64,000 nt of DNA. Origin: Streptomyces camelliae (GTDB lineage Bacteria; Actinomycetota; Actinomycetes; Streptomycetales; Streptomycetaceae). Shown here one piece after another: positions 27,229 to 35,596 of this stretch (within the stretch, counting starts at the first letter, position 1; the number at the start of each line of letters is the position of its first letter). The notes below the pieces were generated by a model that saw only the letters and a program-made list of their open reading frames with translations, searched no databases and had not been told where the DNA came from. The position numbers and the translations under genes were made by a program. The stretch lies in assembly GCF_027625935.1 (NCBI RefSeq), contig NZ_CP115300.1, positions 4,712,001 to 4,776,000 of the forward strand, in the 5' to 3' direction.

Positions 27229-28113
27229 TCAGGCGGCGAGGAGGAAGGCGGCGGCGGGCGGACCGCGCCGGATCACCGTGTGCTGGAGTGCGGTGGTGTG
27301 CGGGGCGGGCGCGTCGTCCGGGGCGCCGCACCGGGCGCGCGGGCCCCGCTCGGCGGCGGGCAGCAGCCCGGCGCACAGGGCGTACGTCAGCGCGAGAGCA
27401 GCGCGCAGGGAGCGTACGAGGGCTCCTTCTGCGACGCCCTCCGCGACTCCGTGCGCCGACAGTTCGATCAGCCGCAGCAGAGCCAGGTCGCCGCGGCGCA
27501 GCAGCCAGCCGGCGGCGACGGCCGCGAGGACGTGGCCGAGCAGCATCGGCAGCGAGGGCAGCAGCCCCGCGGAGGGGCCGGTGGCGTCGGCCGCGTGGGA
27601 CAGAACGCCCCGGCCGGCGACGGGTCGGCCCGCGCGGTCGATGAGATGCGCGTCGAGCAGCAGATGGAAGGCGTGCCCGGGGGTGAGCCCGGTGGCGCTC
27701 GTCCCGCACAGCAGCCGCGCGGCCTGCTCGACGAGCGCGGTGTCGCTGAGCGACGAACCCGTGGCGCCCGTGGCACCCGTGGTGCCGATGGCGTTCATCG
27801 ACCCCATCGCCATGCCGCCGGAGGCCATCGCGGCCCCGTGCCCGCCCAGCGCGAACAGCGCGTGCAGGGCGGTCTGGCCGAGCGCGAGCAGCGCGGCGAT
27901 GCCGGGCAGCGAGCGAGCCCGCCCGGCGAGCGGCACCACGACCACCAGACAACCGAGGAACCCGGCGCCGAGCGTCCACAGCGGCACGCCCACGCAGGAC
28001 GCCAGGGTGTGCCCGCACGCGGCCAGCACGACACAGACCGCGGCGAACACCGCGGCCCGCAGAGTCCGCAGCCCGGCTCCGGGCCGCGCCGTGCGCGCGT
28101 GGGGGGCAGTCAT
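27229..28113 (-). CDS. Polytopic membrane protein of the copper operon
   Basis: A 294-aa protein with about five to six hydrophobic segments. A loop reads TALHALFALGGHGAAMASGG and continues with MAMGSM, rich in His and Met, suitable as copper ligands; a second segment has GHAFHLLLDAHLID. The position upstream of ycnI-sco-ecuC-copCD-dtpA, on the same strand with a 196-bp gap, suggests a role in copper handling. I do not recognise a named family. Start ATG at 28113 (MTAPHARTARPGAG). Confidence 0.72.
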   Translation of the reverse strand: MTAPHARTARPGAGLRTLRAAVFAAVCVVLAACGHTLASCVGVPLWTLGAGFLGCLVVVVPLAGRARSLPGIAALLALGQTALHALFALGGHGAAMASGGMAMGSMNAIGTTGATGATGSSLSDTALVEQAARLLCGTSATGLTPGHAFHLLLDAHLIDRAGRPVAGRGVLSHAADATGPSAGLLPSLPMLLGHVLAAVAAGWLLRRGDLALLRLIELSAHGVAEGVAEGALVRSLRAALALTYALCAGLLPAAERGPRARCGAPDDAPAPHTTALQHTVIRRGPPAAAFLLAA

Positions 28114-28379
28114 GGCGGCCTCATCATCGCACTGCGCTCACCGACGCCCTACGGCAGGGCGCGGAAAGCGGGACCGCGGGGGGAGGCGGAAGCCGGGCGG
28201 AGGATTGCTACGGCCGGGCTCGGGAGCGGGTCTTGGGAGGGGTGGAGGTGTCCCTCATACACCGATTCCTCCCGTGGCGCATCGGCTGTATGGGCGGCGT
28301 CACGTCAAGAGTGTGCTTACGGCCGTGTATGGGCGGCAATACGTAACGGTATGTCGAGCCGCGGCCAGGAGGCTGGAGC
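28114..28379. other. Divergent intergenic region with paired GTATGGGCGGC repeats
   Basis: The 266 bp between the copper membrane-protein gene (-) and the HATPase gene (+) carry two exact 11-bp direct repeats, GTATGGGCGGC at 28288-28298 and 28327-28337 (39-bp spacing), 43-92 bp before the HATPase start. They are candidates for a regulator's binding sites. Confidence 0.55.
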
Positions 28380-28829
28380 ATGAGCATCTGGTGGTCACTC
28401 CATCTGCGCCGCGAGGCAGCGAGCGTGCCGCTCGCCCGCCGGCTGCTGATCGGCACGATGGAGACGGCGGGCGTCGACCCCGAGATCTCCTACGACCTGT
28501 CCGTCGCCCTGACCGAGGCCTGCGCGAACGCGGTCGAGCACGGCGGGAACCCCGCCCGCGAAGGCGCCGTGGAGGCGTACCGGGTGACGGCCTACCTCGA
28601 CGGCGAGAAGTGCCGTATCGAAGTGGCCGATTCGGGGCCCGGATTCACCCGCGTCCAGGACATCCGCCCCGCGCGCGTGGACGCCGAGAGCGGCCGCGGC
28701 CTCTGTCTGATCCGGGAACTGGCCGATCACGTCCACATCGGTGCCAAGCCCGGCCGGGGCGGCGGGACGGTGGTCAGCTTCGACAAGATCCTCAAGTGGA
28801 CGAAGGACCCCTCGCTGCTCACCGCCTGA
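28380..28829 (+). CDS. Anti-sigma-type ATP-binding protein (RsbW/SpoIIAB-like HATPase)
   Basis: A 149-aa single HATPase_c domain. The N-box is SVALTEACANAVEHG, the G1-type box VADSGPGF, and the G2 segment ESGRGLCLIREL with the lid GGGTVVSF. Such proteins are serine kinases/anti-sigma factors that bind SigB-like factors or phosphorylate STAS anti-anti-sigma proteins. No partner sigma or STAS gene adjoins it; a PP2C phosphatase is 3 kb away. GC-rich start MSIWWSLHLRREAASVPLAR. ATG follows GGAGC (28375-28379). Confidence 0.88.
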   Translation: MSIWWSLHLRREAASVPLARRLLIGTMETAGVDPEISYDLSVALTEACANAVEHGGNPAREGAVEAYRVTAYLDGEKCRIEVADSGPGFTRVQDIRPARVDAESGRGLCLIRELADHVHIGAKPGRGGGTVVSFDKILKWTKDPSLLTA

Positions 28830-28837
28830 CGGCGCCT

Positions 28838-30211
28838 TCAGACCTCCAGCACCTTCGCCAGCGCCTCCAGCGCCTCCGGATAGGCCCGCTCCCGAGGCGT
28901 GCCGTAGCCCACGACCAGCCCCTGGGGGCGGCCGGCCGGGACGCCCGGGGTGTGCCAGTGGTCGCTCAGGGCGCCCAGGGCGAGACCCTCCGCCTGCGCG
29001 CGGGCCAGCACCTCCGCCTCGTCGGGCACGTCGATCAGCGCGTGCAGCCCGGCCGCGATCCCGTGCACGCTCCGGCCCGCCCCCAGCCGGTCCAGCAACT
29101 GGTCCCGGCGGCGCCGGTAACGCAGCCGGCACGCGCGTACGTGGCGGTCGTAGGCGTGGCTGTCGATCAGCTCGGCGAGCGCGAGCTGGCCGATGGTCTC
29201 GGTGTGGTGGTCGCTGTGCAGCTTTGCGTCGGCGACCGGGTCGACCAGGTGCGGCGGCAGCACCATCCAGCCGAGCCGCAGCCCCGGGCCGAGTGTCTTG
29301 GAGGCGGTGCCCAGGTAGATCACCTGGCCCGGTGCCATGCCCTGCAGCGCGCCGACCGGCTGGCGGTCGTAGCGGAACTCGCCGTCGTAGTCGTCCTCGA
29401 CGATCAGTCCGCCACGCGCGCGTGCCCAGTCGCCGAGCGCCCGGCGCCGTTCGGGATGCAGGGTCACCCCGGTCGGGTACTGGTGTGCCGGGGTGACCAC
29501 CACCGCGGCCGCGTCGCCGAGTTCCCCGGGGCGTACCCCGCGCGCGTCGACCGGCACCGGGCGCACCGTGCCGCCGTTGTGCCGGACCACCTCCCGGTGG
29601 AACGGCAGACCGGGGTCCTCCATGGCGATGACGGCGCCGTCGAGCACGCGCGTGAGGAGCGCGAGGCCCTGGACGTACCCGGAGGTGACGACGATCCGCT
29701 CCGGGGGCGCGATGACCCCGCGGGCCCGGCCCAGATAGCCCGACAGGGCCGTACGCAGTTCGATGCGGCCGCGCGGGTCGCCGTAGTCGTACGCCAGGGA
29801 GGGCGCCGTCGCTATGGCGCGGCGCAGCGCGCGCAGCCAGGCGGCCGCCGGGAACGCGCCGACGTCCGGGCTGCCGGGGCGCAGATCGAAACGCGGCGCA
29901 CGCGCGTGTGCGGCGGTCCGCGGGCCTGCGGCGTCCAGGGCGGGCGGTAGCGCGGCGACCCGCGTGCCCGAGCCCTGCCGGGCCGTCAGATAGCCCTCCG
30001 CGACCAGCTGGTCGTACGCCGCCTTCGCCGTGCCCCGGGAGACGCCGAGGTCGGCCGCGAGCCGCCGGGTGGCGGGCAGCCGGGTCCCGGGCGCGAGCCG
30101 CCCGTCCCGGACGGCGGCCCTGAGCGCTCGCTCCAGCCCGATCCGCCGGCCGTCCCCCGTGTCGGTCTCCAGATGCAGGTCCACCCCCGCACCGGACCAG
30201 AAGTCGTCCAT
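28838..30211 (-). CDS. MocR/PdxR-family regulator (GntR HTH + aminotransferase fold)
   Basis: A 457-aa regulator. Residues ~10-75 form a GntR winged helix (LPATRRLAADLGVSRGTAKAAYDQL, shown as landmark in two parts: LPATRRLAADLGVSRG and TAKAAYDQL). Residues ~100-457 are a fold-type I aminotransferase with VTSGYVQGL, VEDDYDGEFRY and the PLP-lysine motif ASKTLGPGLRLGW. MocR proteins use PLP as an effector. ATG 30211 has AGGGGGAGG upstream. No pdxST genes adjoin, so vitamin B6 control is not shown; the target may be elsewhere. Confidence 0.9.
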   Translation of the reverse strand: MDDFWSGAGVDLHLETDTGDGRRIGLERALRAAVRDGRLAPGTRLPATRRLAADLGVSRGTAKAAYDQLVAEGYLTARQGSGTRVAALPPALDAAGPRTAAHARAPRFDLRPGSPDVGAFPAAAWLRALRRAIATAPSLAYDYGDPRGRIELRTALSGYLGRARGVIAPPERIVVTSGYVQGLALLTRVLDGAVIAMEDPGLPFHREVVRHNGGTVRPVPVDARGVRPGELGDAAAVVVTPAHQYPTGVTLHPERRRALGDWARARGGLIVEDDYDGEFRYDRQPVGALQGMAPGQVIYLGTASKTLGPGLRLGWMVLPPHLVDPVADAKLHSDHHTETIGQLALAELIDSHAYDRHVRACRLRYRRRRDQLLDRLGAGRSVHGIAAGLHALIDVPDEAEVLARAQAEGLALGALSDHWHTPGVPAGRPQGLVVGYGTPRERAYPEALEALAKVLEV

Positions 30212-30277
30212 GAAAGCCCTCCCCCTAGGCATGCCAATGGCCGGGCACTCCCCGGTACCCGGCCATTGAAACGCAGA

Positions 30278-31738
30278 TCAGCCCTTCAGCGCGGCCATCC
30301 ACGCCTCGACCTCGTCGGACCGGCGCGGCAGTCCGGCCGAAAGGTTCCTGTTGCCGTCCTCCGTCACGAGGATGTCGTCCTCGATCCGGACGCCGATGCC
30401 CCGGTACTCCTCCGGCACCGTCAGGTCGTCGGCCTGGAAGTACAGCCCCGGCTCGACGGTGAGGACCATGCCCGGCTCCAGGGTGCCGTCGACGTACGTC
30501 TCGGTCCGCGCGGCGGCGCAGTCGTGGACGTCCATGCCGAGCATGTGGCCGGTGCCGTGCAGGGTCCAGCGGCGCTGCAGGCCCAGCTCCAGGACGCGCT
30601 CGACCGGGCCCTCGACCAGGCCCCACTCGACCAGCTTCTCGGCGAGCACGCGCTGGGCGGCGTCGTGGAAGTCGCGGTACTTGGCGCCCGGCTTCACGGC
30701 CGCGATACCGGCCTCCTGGGCCTCGTACACGGCGTCGTAGATCTTCTTCTGGATCTCGCTGTACGTGCCGTTGACCGGCAGCGTGCGCGTGACGTCGGCG
30801 GTGTAGAGGGTGTGGGTCTCCACGCCCGCGTCCAGCAGGAGCAGGTCGCCGGAGCGGACCGGGCCGTCGTTGCGGACCCAGTGCAGGGTGCAGGCGTGCG
30901 GGCCGGCGGCGCAGATGGAGCCGTAGCCGACGTCGTTGCCCTCCACGCGCGCGCGGAGGAAGAACGTGCCCTCGATGTAGCGCTCGGAGGTCGCCTCGGC
31001 CTTGTCGAGGACCTTCACCACGTCCTCGAAGCCGCGGACCGTCGAGTCGACGGCCTTCTGCAGCTCGCCGATCTCGAACTCGTCCTTGACGAGGCGGGCC
31101 TCGGACAGGAAGACGCGCAGTTCCTCGTCGCGCTCGGCGGTGACCTTGTCGGTGAGCGCGGCCTCGACGCCGGCGTCGTAGCCGCGCACCACGCGCACCG
31201 GGCCGGTGGCCTCGCGGAGCTTGTCGGCCAGCTCGCGCACGTCGGCGGCCGGGATGCCGTACAGCGCCTCGGACTCGGTGAGGGAGTGGCGGCGGCCGAC
31301 CCACAGCTCGCCCTGGCCGGAGAGCCAGAACTCGCCGTTCTCGCGGTTGGAGCGGGGCAGGAGGTAGATCGTCTCCTCGTGGCCGCCGTCCTTCGGCTCC
31401 AGGACCAGGACGCCGTCCTCGGTCTGGTTGCCGGTGAGGTACGCGTACTCCACGGAGGAGCGGAAGGAGTACTCCGTGTCGTTCGAGCGGGTCTTCAGGT
31501 TGCCCGCCGGGATCACCAGGCGCTCGCCCGGGAAGCGGGCGGAGAGCGCGGCGCGGCGGCGCGCGGTCTCGGCGGCCTGCGCGATCGGCTTCAGGTCACG
31601 CAGCTCGGTGTCGGCCCAGCCGGACTGCATGTTCTCGGCCAGCTCGTCGGAGACGCCCGGGTACAGGCCGTTCTTCCGCTGCTTGATGGGCTCCTCGGAC
31701 TCAGTTTCCGGGGTCTCCGGGTTGAGCTCGTCGGCCAC
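30278..31738 (-). CDS. pepP: Xaa-Pro aminopeptidase P
   Basis: A 486-aa M24B metallopeptidase releasing an N-terminal residue preceding proline. The N-terminal creatinase-like domain has KRNSE-type Arg/Tyr blocks (NTRSNDTEYSFR-like: RSNDTEYSFRSS). The C-terminal domain has the metal ligands: Asp in LLLDAGVET, Asp in YTADVTRT, His in HGTGHMLGMDVHD, Glu in LTVEPGLYF and Glu in RIEDDILV. The GTG at 31738 has GAGGAGGA upstream. Streptomyces PepP enzymes are intracellular; no signal peptide is seen. Confidence 0.95.
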   Translation of the reverse strand: MADELNPETPETESEEPIKQRKNGLYPGVSDELAENMQSGWADTELRDLKPIAQAAETARRRAALSARFPGERLVIPAGNLKTRSNDTEYSFRSSVEYAYLTGNQTEDGVLVLEPKDGGHEETIYLLPRSNRENGEFWLSGQGELWVGRRHSLTESEALYGIPAADVRELADKLREATGPVRVVRGYDAGVEAALTDKVTAERDEELRVFLSEARLVKDEFEIGELQKAVDSTVRGFEDVVKVLDKAEATSERYIEGTFFLRARVEGNDVGYGSICAAGPHACTLHWVRNDGPVRSGDLLLLDAGVETHTLYTADVTRTLPVNGTYSEIQKKIYDAVYEAQEAGIAAVKPGAKYRDFHDAAQRVLAEKLVEWGLVEGPVERVLELGLQRRWTLHGTGHMLGMDVHDCAAARTETYVDGTLEPGMVLTVEPGLYFQADDLTVPEEYRGIGVRIEDDILVTEDGNRNLSAGLPRRSDEVEAWMAALKG

Positions 31739-31900
31739 GTGTTCCTCCTCGGTACGGCGTGTGATCTCCCCCGGCGGCCCGCGCTGCTCGCGATCGTGTC
31801 CGAGCGGGGGGCCTCCATCATCGTACGGTCGTACCAGGAGCGGGCCAGGGTCGCATGACCTGTTATGCCCGGTCATGCATTCCGGATGCGCACCGAATGC

Positions 31901-33301
31901 TCAGTCGAAGCGGGCCGCCAGCAGCACCACGTCCTCCTCGCTGTCAGCCGTCTCCGGGCCGTCCGGCAGGACGGTGCGCAGGACGTGGTCGGCGATGGCG
32001 TCGGGGTCCTGGCGCAGCGCGCGCGGGATGCTCGCGGCGGCCGCGTGGAGGCGGGCGAAGGCGCGGTCCATGGGGTCGCCGGTACGGTGCAGCAGCCCGT
32101 CGGTGTAGAGCAGGACCGTCTCCCCGGCCTCGGCCTGGATCTCCACGCTGGGCGCCTCCCAGCAGGCGAGCATGCCGAGGGGGGCGGAGACGGAGGTCTC
32201 GGCGAACTCGGTGCGCCGCTCACCGATCAGCAGCGGCGGGCTGTGGCCGGCGCCGGCCAGGGTGATCTTGCGCAGGGCGGGCTCGCAGTAGGCGAACAGG
32301 GCGGTGGCCGAGCGGGCGGGCTCGGTGAGCCGCAGCAGCAGCTCCAGGTCGGACAGGACGGCGACCGGGTCCTCGCCCTCCATCACGGCGTACGCGCGCA
32401 GAGAGGCGCGCAGCCGGCCCATGGCGGCCACGGCACTCGGGCCGGAGCCGGTGACCGAGCCGACGGACAGGCCGAGGGCGGCGTCGGGCAGCGGCAGCGC
32501 GTCGTACCAGTCGCCGCCGCCGCGCGGGCCGGTGCGGTGCCGGGCGGCGAGCTGCACGCCGGCCACGCGGGGCAGCCGGGAGGGCAGCAGCTCCTCGGTG
32601 ATGGTCGCCACGCGTGCGCGTGCGCGTTCCACCTCCACCAGCCGGGCGAGGTGCTCGGTGGCGTGGCGGACGTAGAGGCCGGCGAGATGGCGCCGGCGCT
32701 CGTCGGGCTCGGCCGGTTCGTCGTAGAGCCAGACGGCGGCGCCGAGGCGGCCGGCCGAGTCGCCGGCGAGGGGGAGGGCGTAGCTGGCGGCGTAGCCGAG
32801 GCGGGCGGCCACCTCGCGGTGCCGGGGGTCGAGGCCGTCCTCGGCGAACAGGTCGGGGTGGGCGATCTCGGTGCCCGCGCCGGTGTCGTACGGCAGGGCG
32901 CCGCGCGGGACGGTCTCGATGTGGCCGAGGTCGGCGCGGCCGAGGCCGAGGCCGAGGGTGGTGCGCGGGCCGAGTCCGTCGGCGGGCTCCAGGACGACGA
33001 GGCCGCGGCGGGCGCCGACGAGGGCGGCTCCGGCGCACAGCAGCTCGTGCAGCGCGGGGTCGAGCGCGTTCGTGCGGGACAGGCGCTCGGTGAGTTCGTG
33101 GAGGGTCGTGAGGTCCGAGACCCAGCCGGCCAGCCGGTCCTGCAGGAGGGTGCCGGGGGCGGGCCCGGTCGGCGCGGGGACGGAAGCGGCGTCCGGGGAG
33201 GCTGTGGCGCCCGGGGCGGGGGGAGTGGGCGCGACAGTGTGTGCGGGCGTCGGAACCGGTGGATCGATTCCGGCCACTTTCGGAGGGTGCGGGGCGTTCA
33301 T
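31901..33301 (-). CDS. GAF + PP2C/SpoIIE phosphatase
   Basis: A 466-aa protein. A Pro/Ala-rich N-terminus (~1-50) is followed by a GAF domain (~55-215, LSRTNALDPALHELL, VLEPADGLG), a short helix and a SpoIIE/RsbU phosphatase (~235-466) with RTGPRGGGDWYDALPL, TGSGPSAVAAMGRLR and ETVLLYTDGLLHR; the Asp residues of GDWYD and YTDGLL are the metal ligands. Such proteins dephosphorylate anti-anti-sigma factors. HATPase proteins at 28380 and 36703 are possible opposing kinases. The regulated sigma factor is unknown. Confidence 0.92.
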   Translation of the reverse strand: MNAPHPPKVAGIDPPVPTPAHTVAPTPPAPGATASPDAASVPAPTGPAPGTLLQDRLAGWVSDLTTLHELTERLSRTNALDPALHELLCAGAALVGARRGLVVLEPADGLGPRTTLGLGLGRADLGHIETVPRGALPYDTGAGTEIAHPDLFAEDGLDPRHREVAARLGYAASYALPLAGDSAGRLGAAVWLYDEPAEPDERRRHLAGLYVRHATEHLARLVEVERARARVATITEELLPSRLPRVAGVQLAARHRTGPRGGGDWYDALPLPDAALGLSVGSVTGSGPSAVAAMGRLRASLRAYAVMEGEDPVAVLSDLELLLRLTEPARSATALFAYCEPALRKITLAGAGHSPPLLIGERRTEFAETSVSAPLGMLACWEAPSVEIQAEAGETVLLYTDGLLHRTGDPMDRAFARLHAAAASIPRALRQDPDAIADHVLRTVLPDGPETADSEEDVVLLAARFD

Positions 33302-33912
33302 GGTGTCCGGCCTTCAGACCGGTGCGTATTGCTGGAAAGCATCGCAAACCCCCATGTCATTCTGCGCCGCTAGCAGTGTCTCCACATGTACACGCACTCG
33401 TGAGGGGATGTCCAGCATTGTCCTGCTGGGATTCCTGGTGTCCATGGGCCGGACGAGGTTTTTCCCGAACCCCTTGCCTTACTGCCAAGTTGGCTGAAAA
33501 CTGCCTCAGGTATCGGTTCATTGCGGTCGACTGGCCTTGCTCCACGGAGCGTCACAGCGGTCGTGATGGGTACGTACTCGGTGAAGGCCAGGGGTGGTTG
33601 GGGGCCACCCGGAACCTGGCGACGGACCCGGGCGTCATAGCCACCGACGGCCGAGCCCCATCCTCCCTGGCGGAGGCGGAGAGAAATACGCGCGACGGCA
33701 AAACGCCATACTTCGCCACCCCCGCACCGCACCCGTGCTTCTGACCGACGCGCTACGGACGCGGACGCGGCCCATGCTCGACCCCTTGGGGATCCCCCTG
33801 CCGTGCGCGGGGGTGTGATGCGCCAAAAGGTACGCACAGTGAAGTGATCGACACATGGTGTGATGTGGACCCACGGTGTTGCCAGCGGTGCAACGGAAAG
33901 GAACGAGCGCTC
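33302..33912. other. 610-bp divergent intergenic region
   Basis: No supported gene lies here. It must hold the promoters of the phosphatase (-) and the PrimPol-like gene (+). A short inverted repeat GTTGCC...GGTGCAAC lies near 33878-33894, and AAAGGA (33897-33902) is the likely ribosome site for the gene at 33913. Its length leaves room for an unrecognised RNA. Confidence 0.4.
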
Positions 33913-34599
33913 ATGCGCGAGATCCTCGGAAGGCGACGCGGGCTCCTGTCCAGGCGGAACGGCGGGAAGCCCAGGCGGAACGACGAGAGGTCTGAGCTGA
34001 TCGGCGCGGCCCTGACCTTCGCGACCGAGTGGCAGTGGCCCGTACTCCCGGGCGTGGCCCCGGACCCGCAGGGGCGGGCCCGCTGCGCCTGCCCCGACCC
34101 CGAGTGCACGGTGCCCGGAGCGCACCCCTTCGACCCCGGCCTCCTCGCGGCCACCACCGACGCGCGCATGGTGCGCTGGTGGTGGACCAACCGGCCGAGC
34201 GCGCCCATCGTCCTCGCCACCGGCGGCAAGGCGCCCTGCGCCGTCAGCCTGCCGGCGCTCGCCGCCTCCCGCGCCCTGGCCCTGCTCGACCGGCGCGGCA
34301 TGCGCCTCGGCCCGGTGATCGCCGCGCCGCACCGCTGGGCGCTGCTGGTGCAGCCGTACTCCATGGAGCAGTTGGGCGAACTGCTCTACGCCAAGGACTT
34401 CGTCCCAGGCTCCCTGCGGTTCCACGGCGAGGGCGGCTATCTCGCCCTGCCCCCGTCCGAGACCGGCCAGGGCGCCGTCCGCTGGGAGCGGGCCCCGCTG
34501 CCGGGCTCGGCCGCGCCCTGGGTGCCCGATGTGGAGGCCGTGGTGGACGCCGTGGTCGACGCCCTCACTCGTACGGGTGTGAGCGCGCCCGAGTTGTAG
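33913..34599 (+). CDS. Degenerate bifunctional primase/polymerase (PrimPol)-like protein
   Basis: A 228-aa protein related to the N-terminal PrimPol domain family. Landmarks: EWQWPVLPGVAPDPQG, a Cys motif CACPDPECTVPGAHPF, ARMVRWWWTNRPSAPIVLA, and WALLVQPYSMEQLGELLY. The catalytic Asp-x-Asp of active PrimPols (VDLD, present in the paralogue at 40436) is missing here, so it is probably not a polymerase. The Cys/His cluster may bind zinc. ATG 33913 is preceded by AAAGGAACG. No partner gene adjoins it. Confidence 0.75.
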   Translation: MREILGRRRGLLSRRNGGKPRRNDERSELIGAALTFATEWQWPVLPGVAPDPQGRARCACPDPECTVPGAHPFDPGLLAATTDARMVRWWWTNRPSAPIVLATGGKAPCAVSLPALAASRALALLDRRGMRLGPVIAAPHRWALLVQPYSMEQLGELLYAKDFVPGSLRFHGEGGYLALPPSETGQGAVRWERAPLPGSAAPWVPDVEAVVDAVVDALTRTGVSAPEL

Positions 34600-34619
34600 G
34601 GGTGTCCGGCGCGGGCGGG

Positions 34620-34637
34620 GCGGGCGGGCCCGCCCGC
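34620..34637. terminator. Perfect 18-bp GC palindrome after the PrimPol-like gene
   Basis: GCGGGCGGGCCCGCCCGC is a perfect palindrome 20 bp after the stop at 34599, followed by TCGTT. It can form a very stable hairpin and is a likely transcription terminator. No long U tract follows. Confidence 0.55.
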
Positions 34638-34653
34638 TCGTTATCTTCCGCTC

Positions 34654-35352
34654 ATGCTGCCAATCTCCGGTGGACATGGCCGTCGGCTCCCCGGGCGACG
34701 ACGGCGTCCCGGACACCGTTCGCCCCGGCTGCTCGCCCTCATGGGCGTCGTGACGGCCGCGGCCGTGCTGCCGCTGGCCGTGGCGTCCGCCCGGCAGGGG
34801 GGCGAGGCGGCCCGGCACACGGTGGCCGAAAAGCCGCGGGCCGCCGTACGGGCCCCGGGACGGGCCTTCGGGCACAACCCGGGACGGGCCTTCGGGCACG
34901 AGGGCGCCGTACGGCTCTCAAGGGACGGTGACGCAAAGATGCCGTCGCCCGGTGCCTCTCCCCGGGTGCTCGGGCTCGGCCTGGCCGCCGCCGCCCGCTG
35001 CGGCCCCGCGCTCACCTCTCCCGACGGCATCGAGGCGCAGACCTGTGTGCTGACCCAGGGCGCGGACACCTGGGCGCGCACCTACTACCGCAACACCTCC
35101 GGCGAGCCGCTGGACGCCGTGCTGAGCCTGATGGGTCCGGGTGGCCGCACCACGCAGCTGGGCTGTGTCACGGGCACCGACGACGAGCCCGCCACCTGCG
35201 AGACACCACGTGAGCCCAGCCGGGGCGGACCGGACGCCTACACGGCCGTCAGCGAGTTCGCGAAGCACGGGTCCGACGGCGCCCTGCTGCTGCGCTCGGG
35301 CAGTGATCCGACGGACGCCTCGGGCAACTCCGTGGATCCGCAAGGCAGTTGA
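34654..35352 (+). CDS. Secreted or membrane-anchored protein, unknown function
   Basis: A 232-aa protein with a basic start, a hydrophobic segment (~28-46: ALMGVVTAAAVLPLAVASA) acting as signal or anchor, then an in-register short repeat (PGRAFGHN, PGRAFGHE at ~69-83), and a domain with two possible disulfides (CGPALTSPDGIEAQTC and CVTGTDDEPATC). No family recognised. No Shine-Dalgarno precedes ATG 34654; ATG 34741, just before the hydrophobic helix, is an alternative start. The C-terminus ends NSVDPQGS, followed by a hairpin at 35396-35433. Confidence 0.62.
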   Translation: MLPISGGHGRRLPGRRRRPGHRSPRLLALMGVVTAAAVLPLAVASARQGGEAARHTVAEKPRAAVRAPGRAFGHNPGRAFGHEGAVRLSRDGDAKMPSPGASPRVLGLGLAAAARCGPALTSPDGIEAQTCVLTQGADTWARTYYRNTSGEPLDAVLSLMGPGGRTTQLGCVTGTDDEPATCETPREPSRGGPDAYTAVSEFAKHGSDGALLLRSGSDPTDASGNSVDPQGS

Positions 35353-35395
35353 CCATCGCTTCCGGAACGGCCGGGCGCATGCGGACATGGAAAGA

Positions 35396-35433
35396 CCCGG
35401 TTGCTGGCGACGGGGGATGCACCAGCAACCGGG
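35396..35433. terminator. 12-bp perfect stem terminator hairpin
   Basis: CCCGGTTGCTGG (35396-35407) and CCAGCAACCGGG (35422-35433) form a perfect 12-bp stem with a 14-nt loop, between convergent genes. It can stop transcription from both sides, though no strong U tract follows on either strand. Confidence 0.72.
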
Positions 35434-35596
35434 ATACAGGAACCGTAACAAGAGATCGGCGGTTCGCAAATTCCGGCTCGGGCATTCGGCCACCGATTTT
35501 CCTGTGACAACGGGGAGTTGTGACAGGAGTCACCTGCTGTGGGGGTCCGCGTCACGGCTGACCGACCGGTCAGGCGTGACGCGCGCGCGGAGCGCG

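Noticed and set aside
33302..33912. A riboswitch in the phosphatase/PrimPol gap
   Set aside because: No known riboswitch consensus was seen and only a small inverted repeat is present, so no RNA was annotated.
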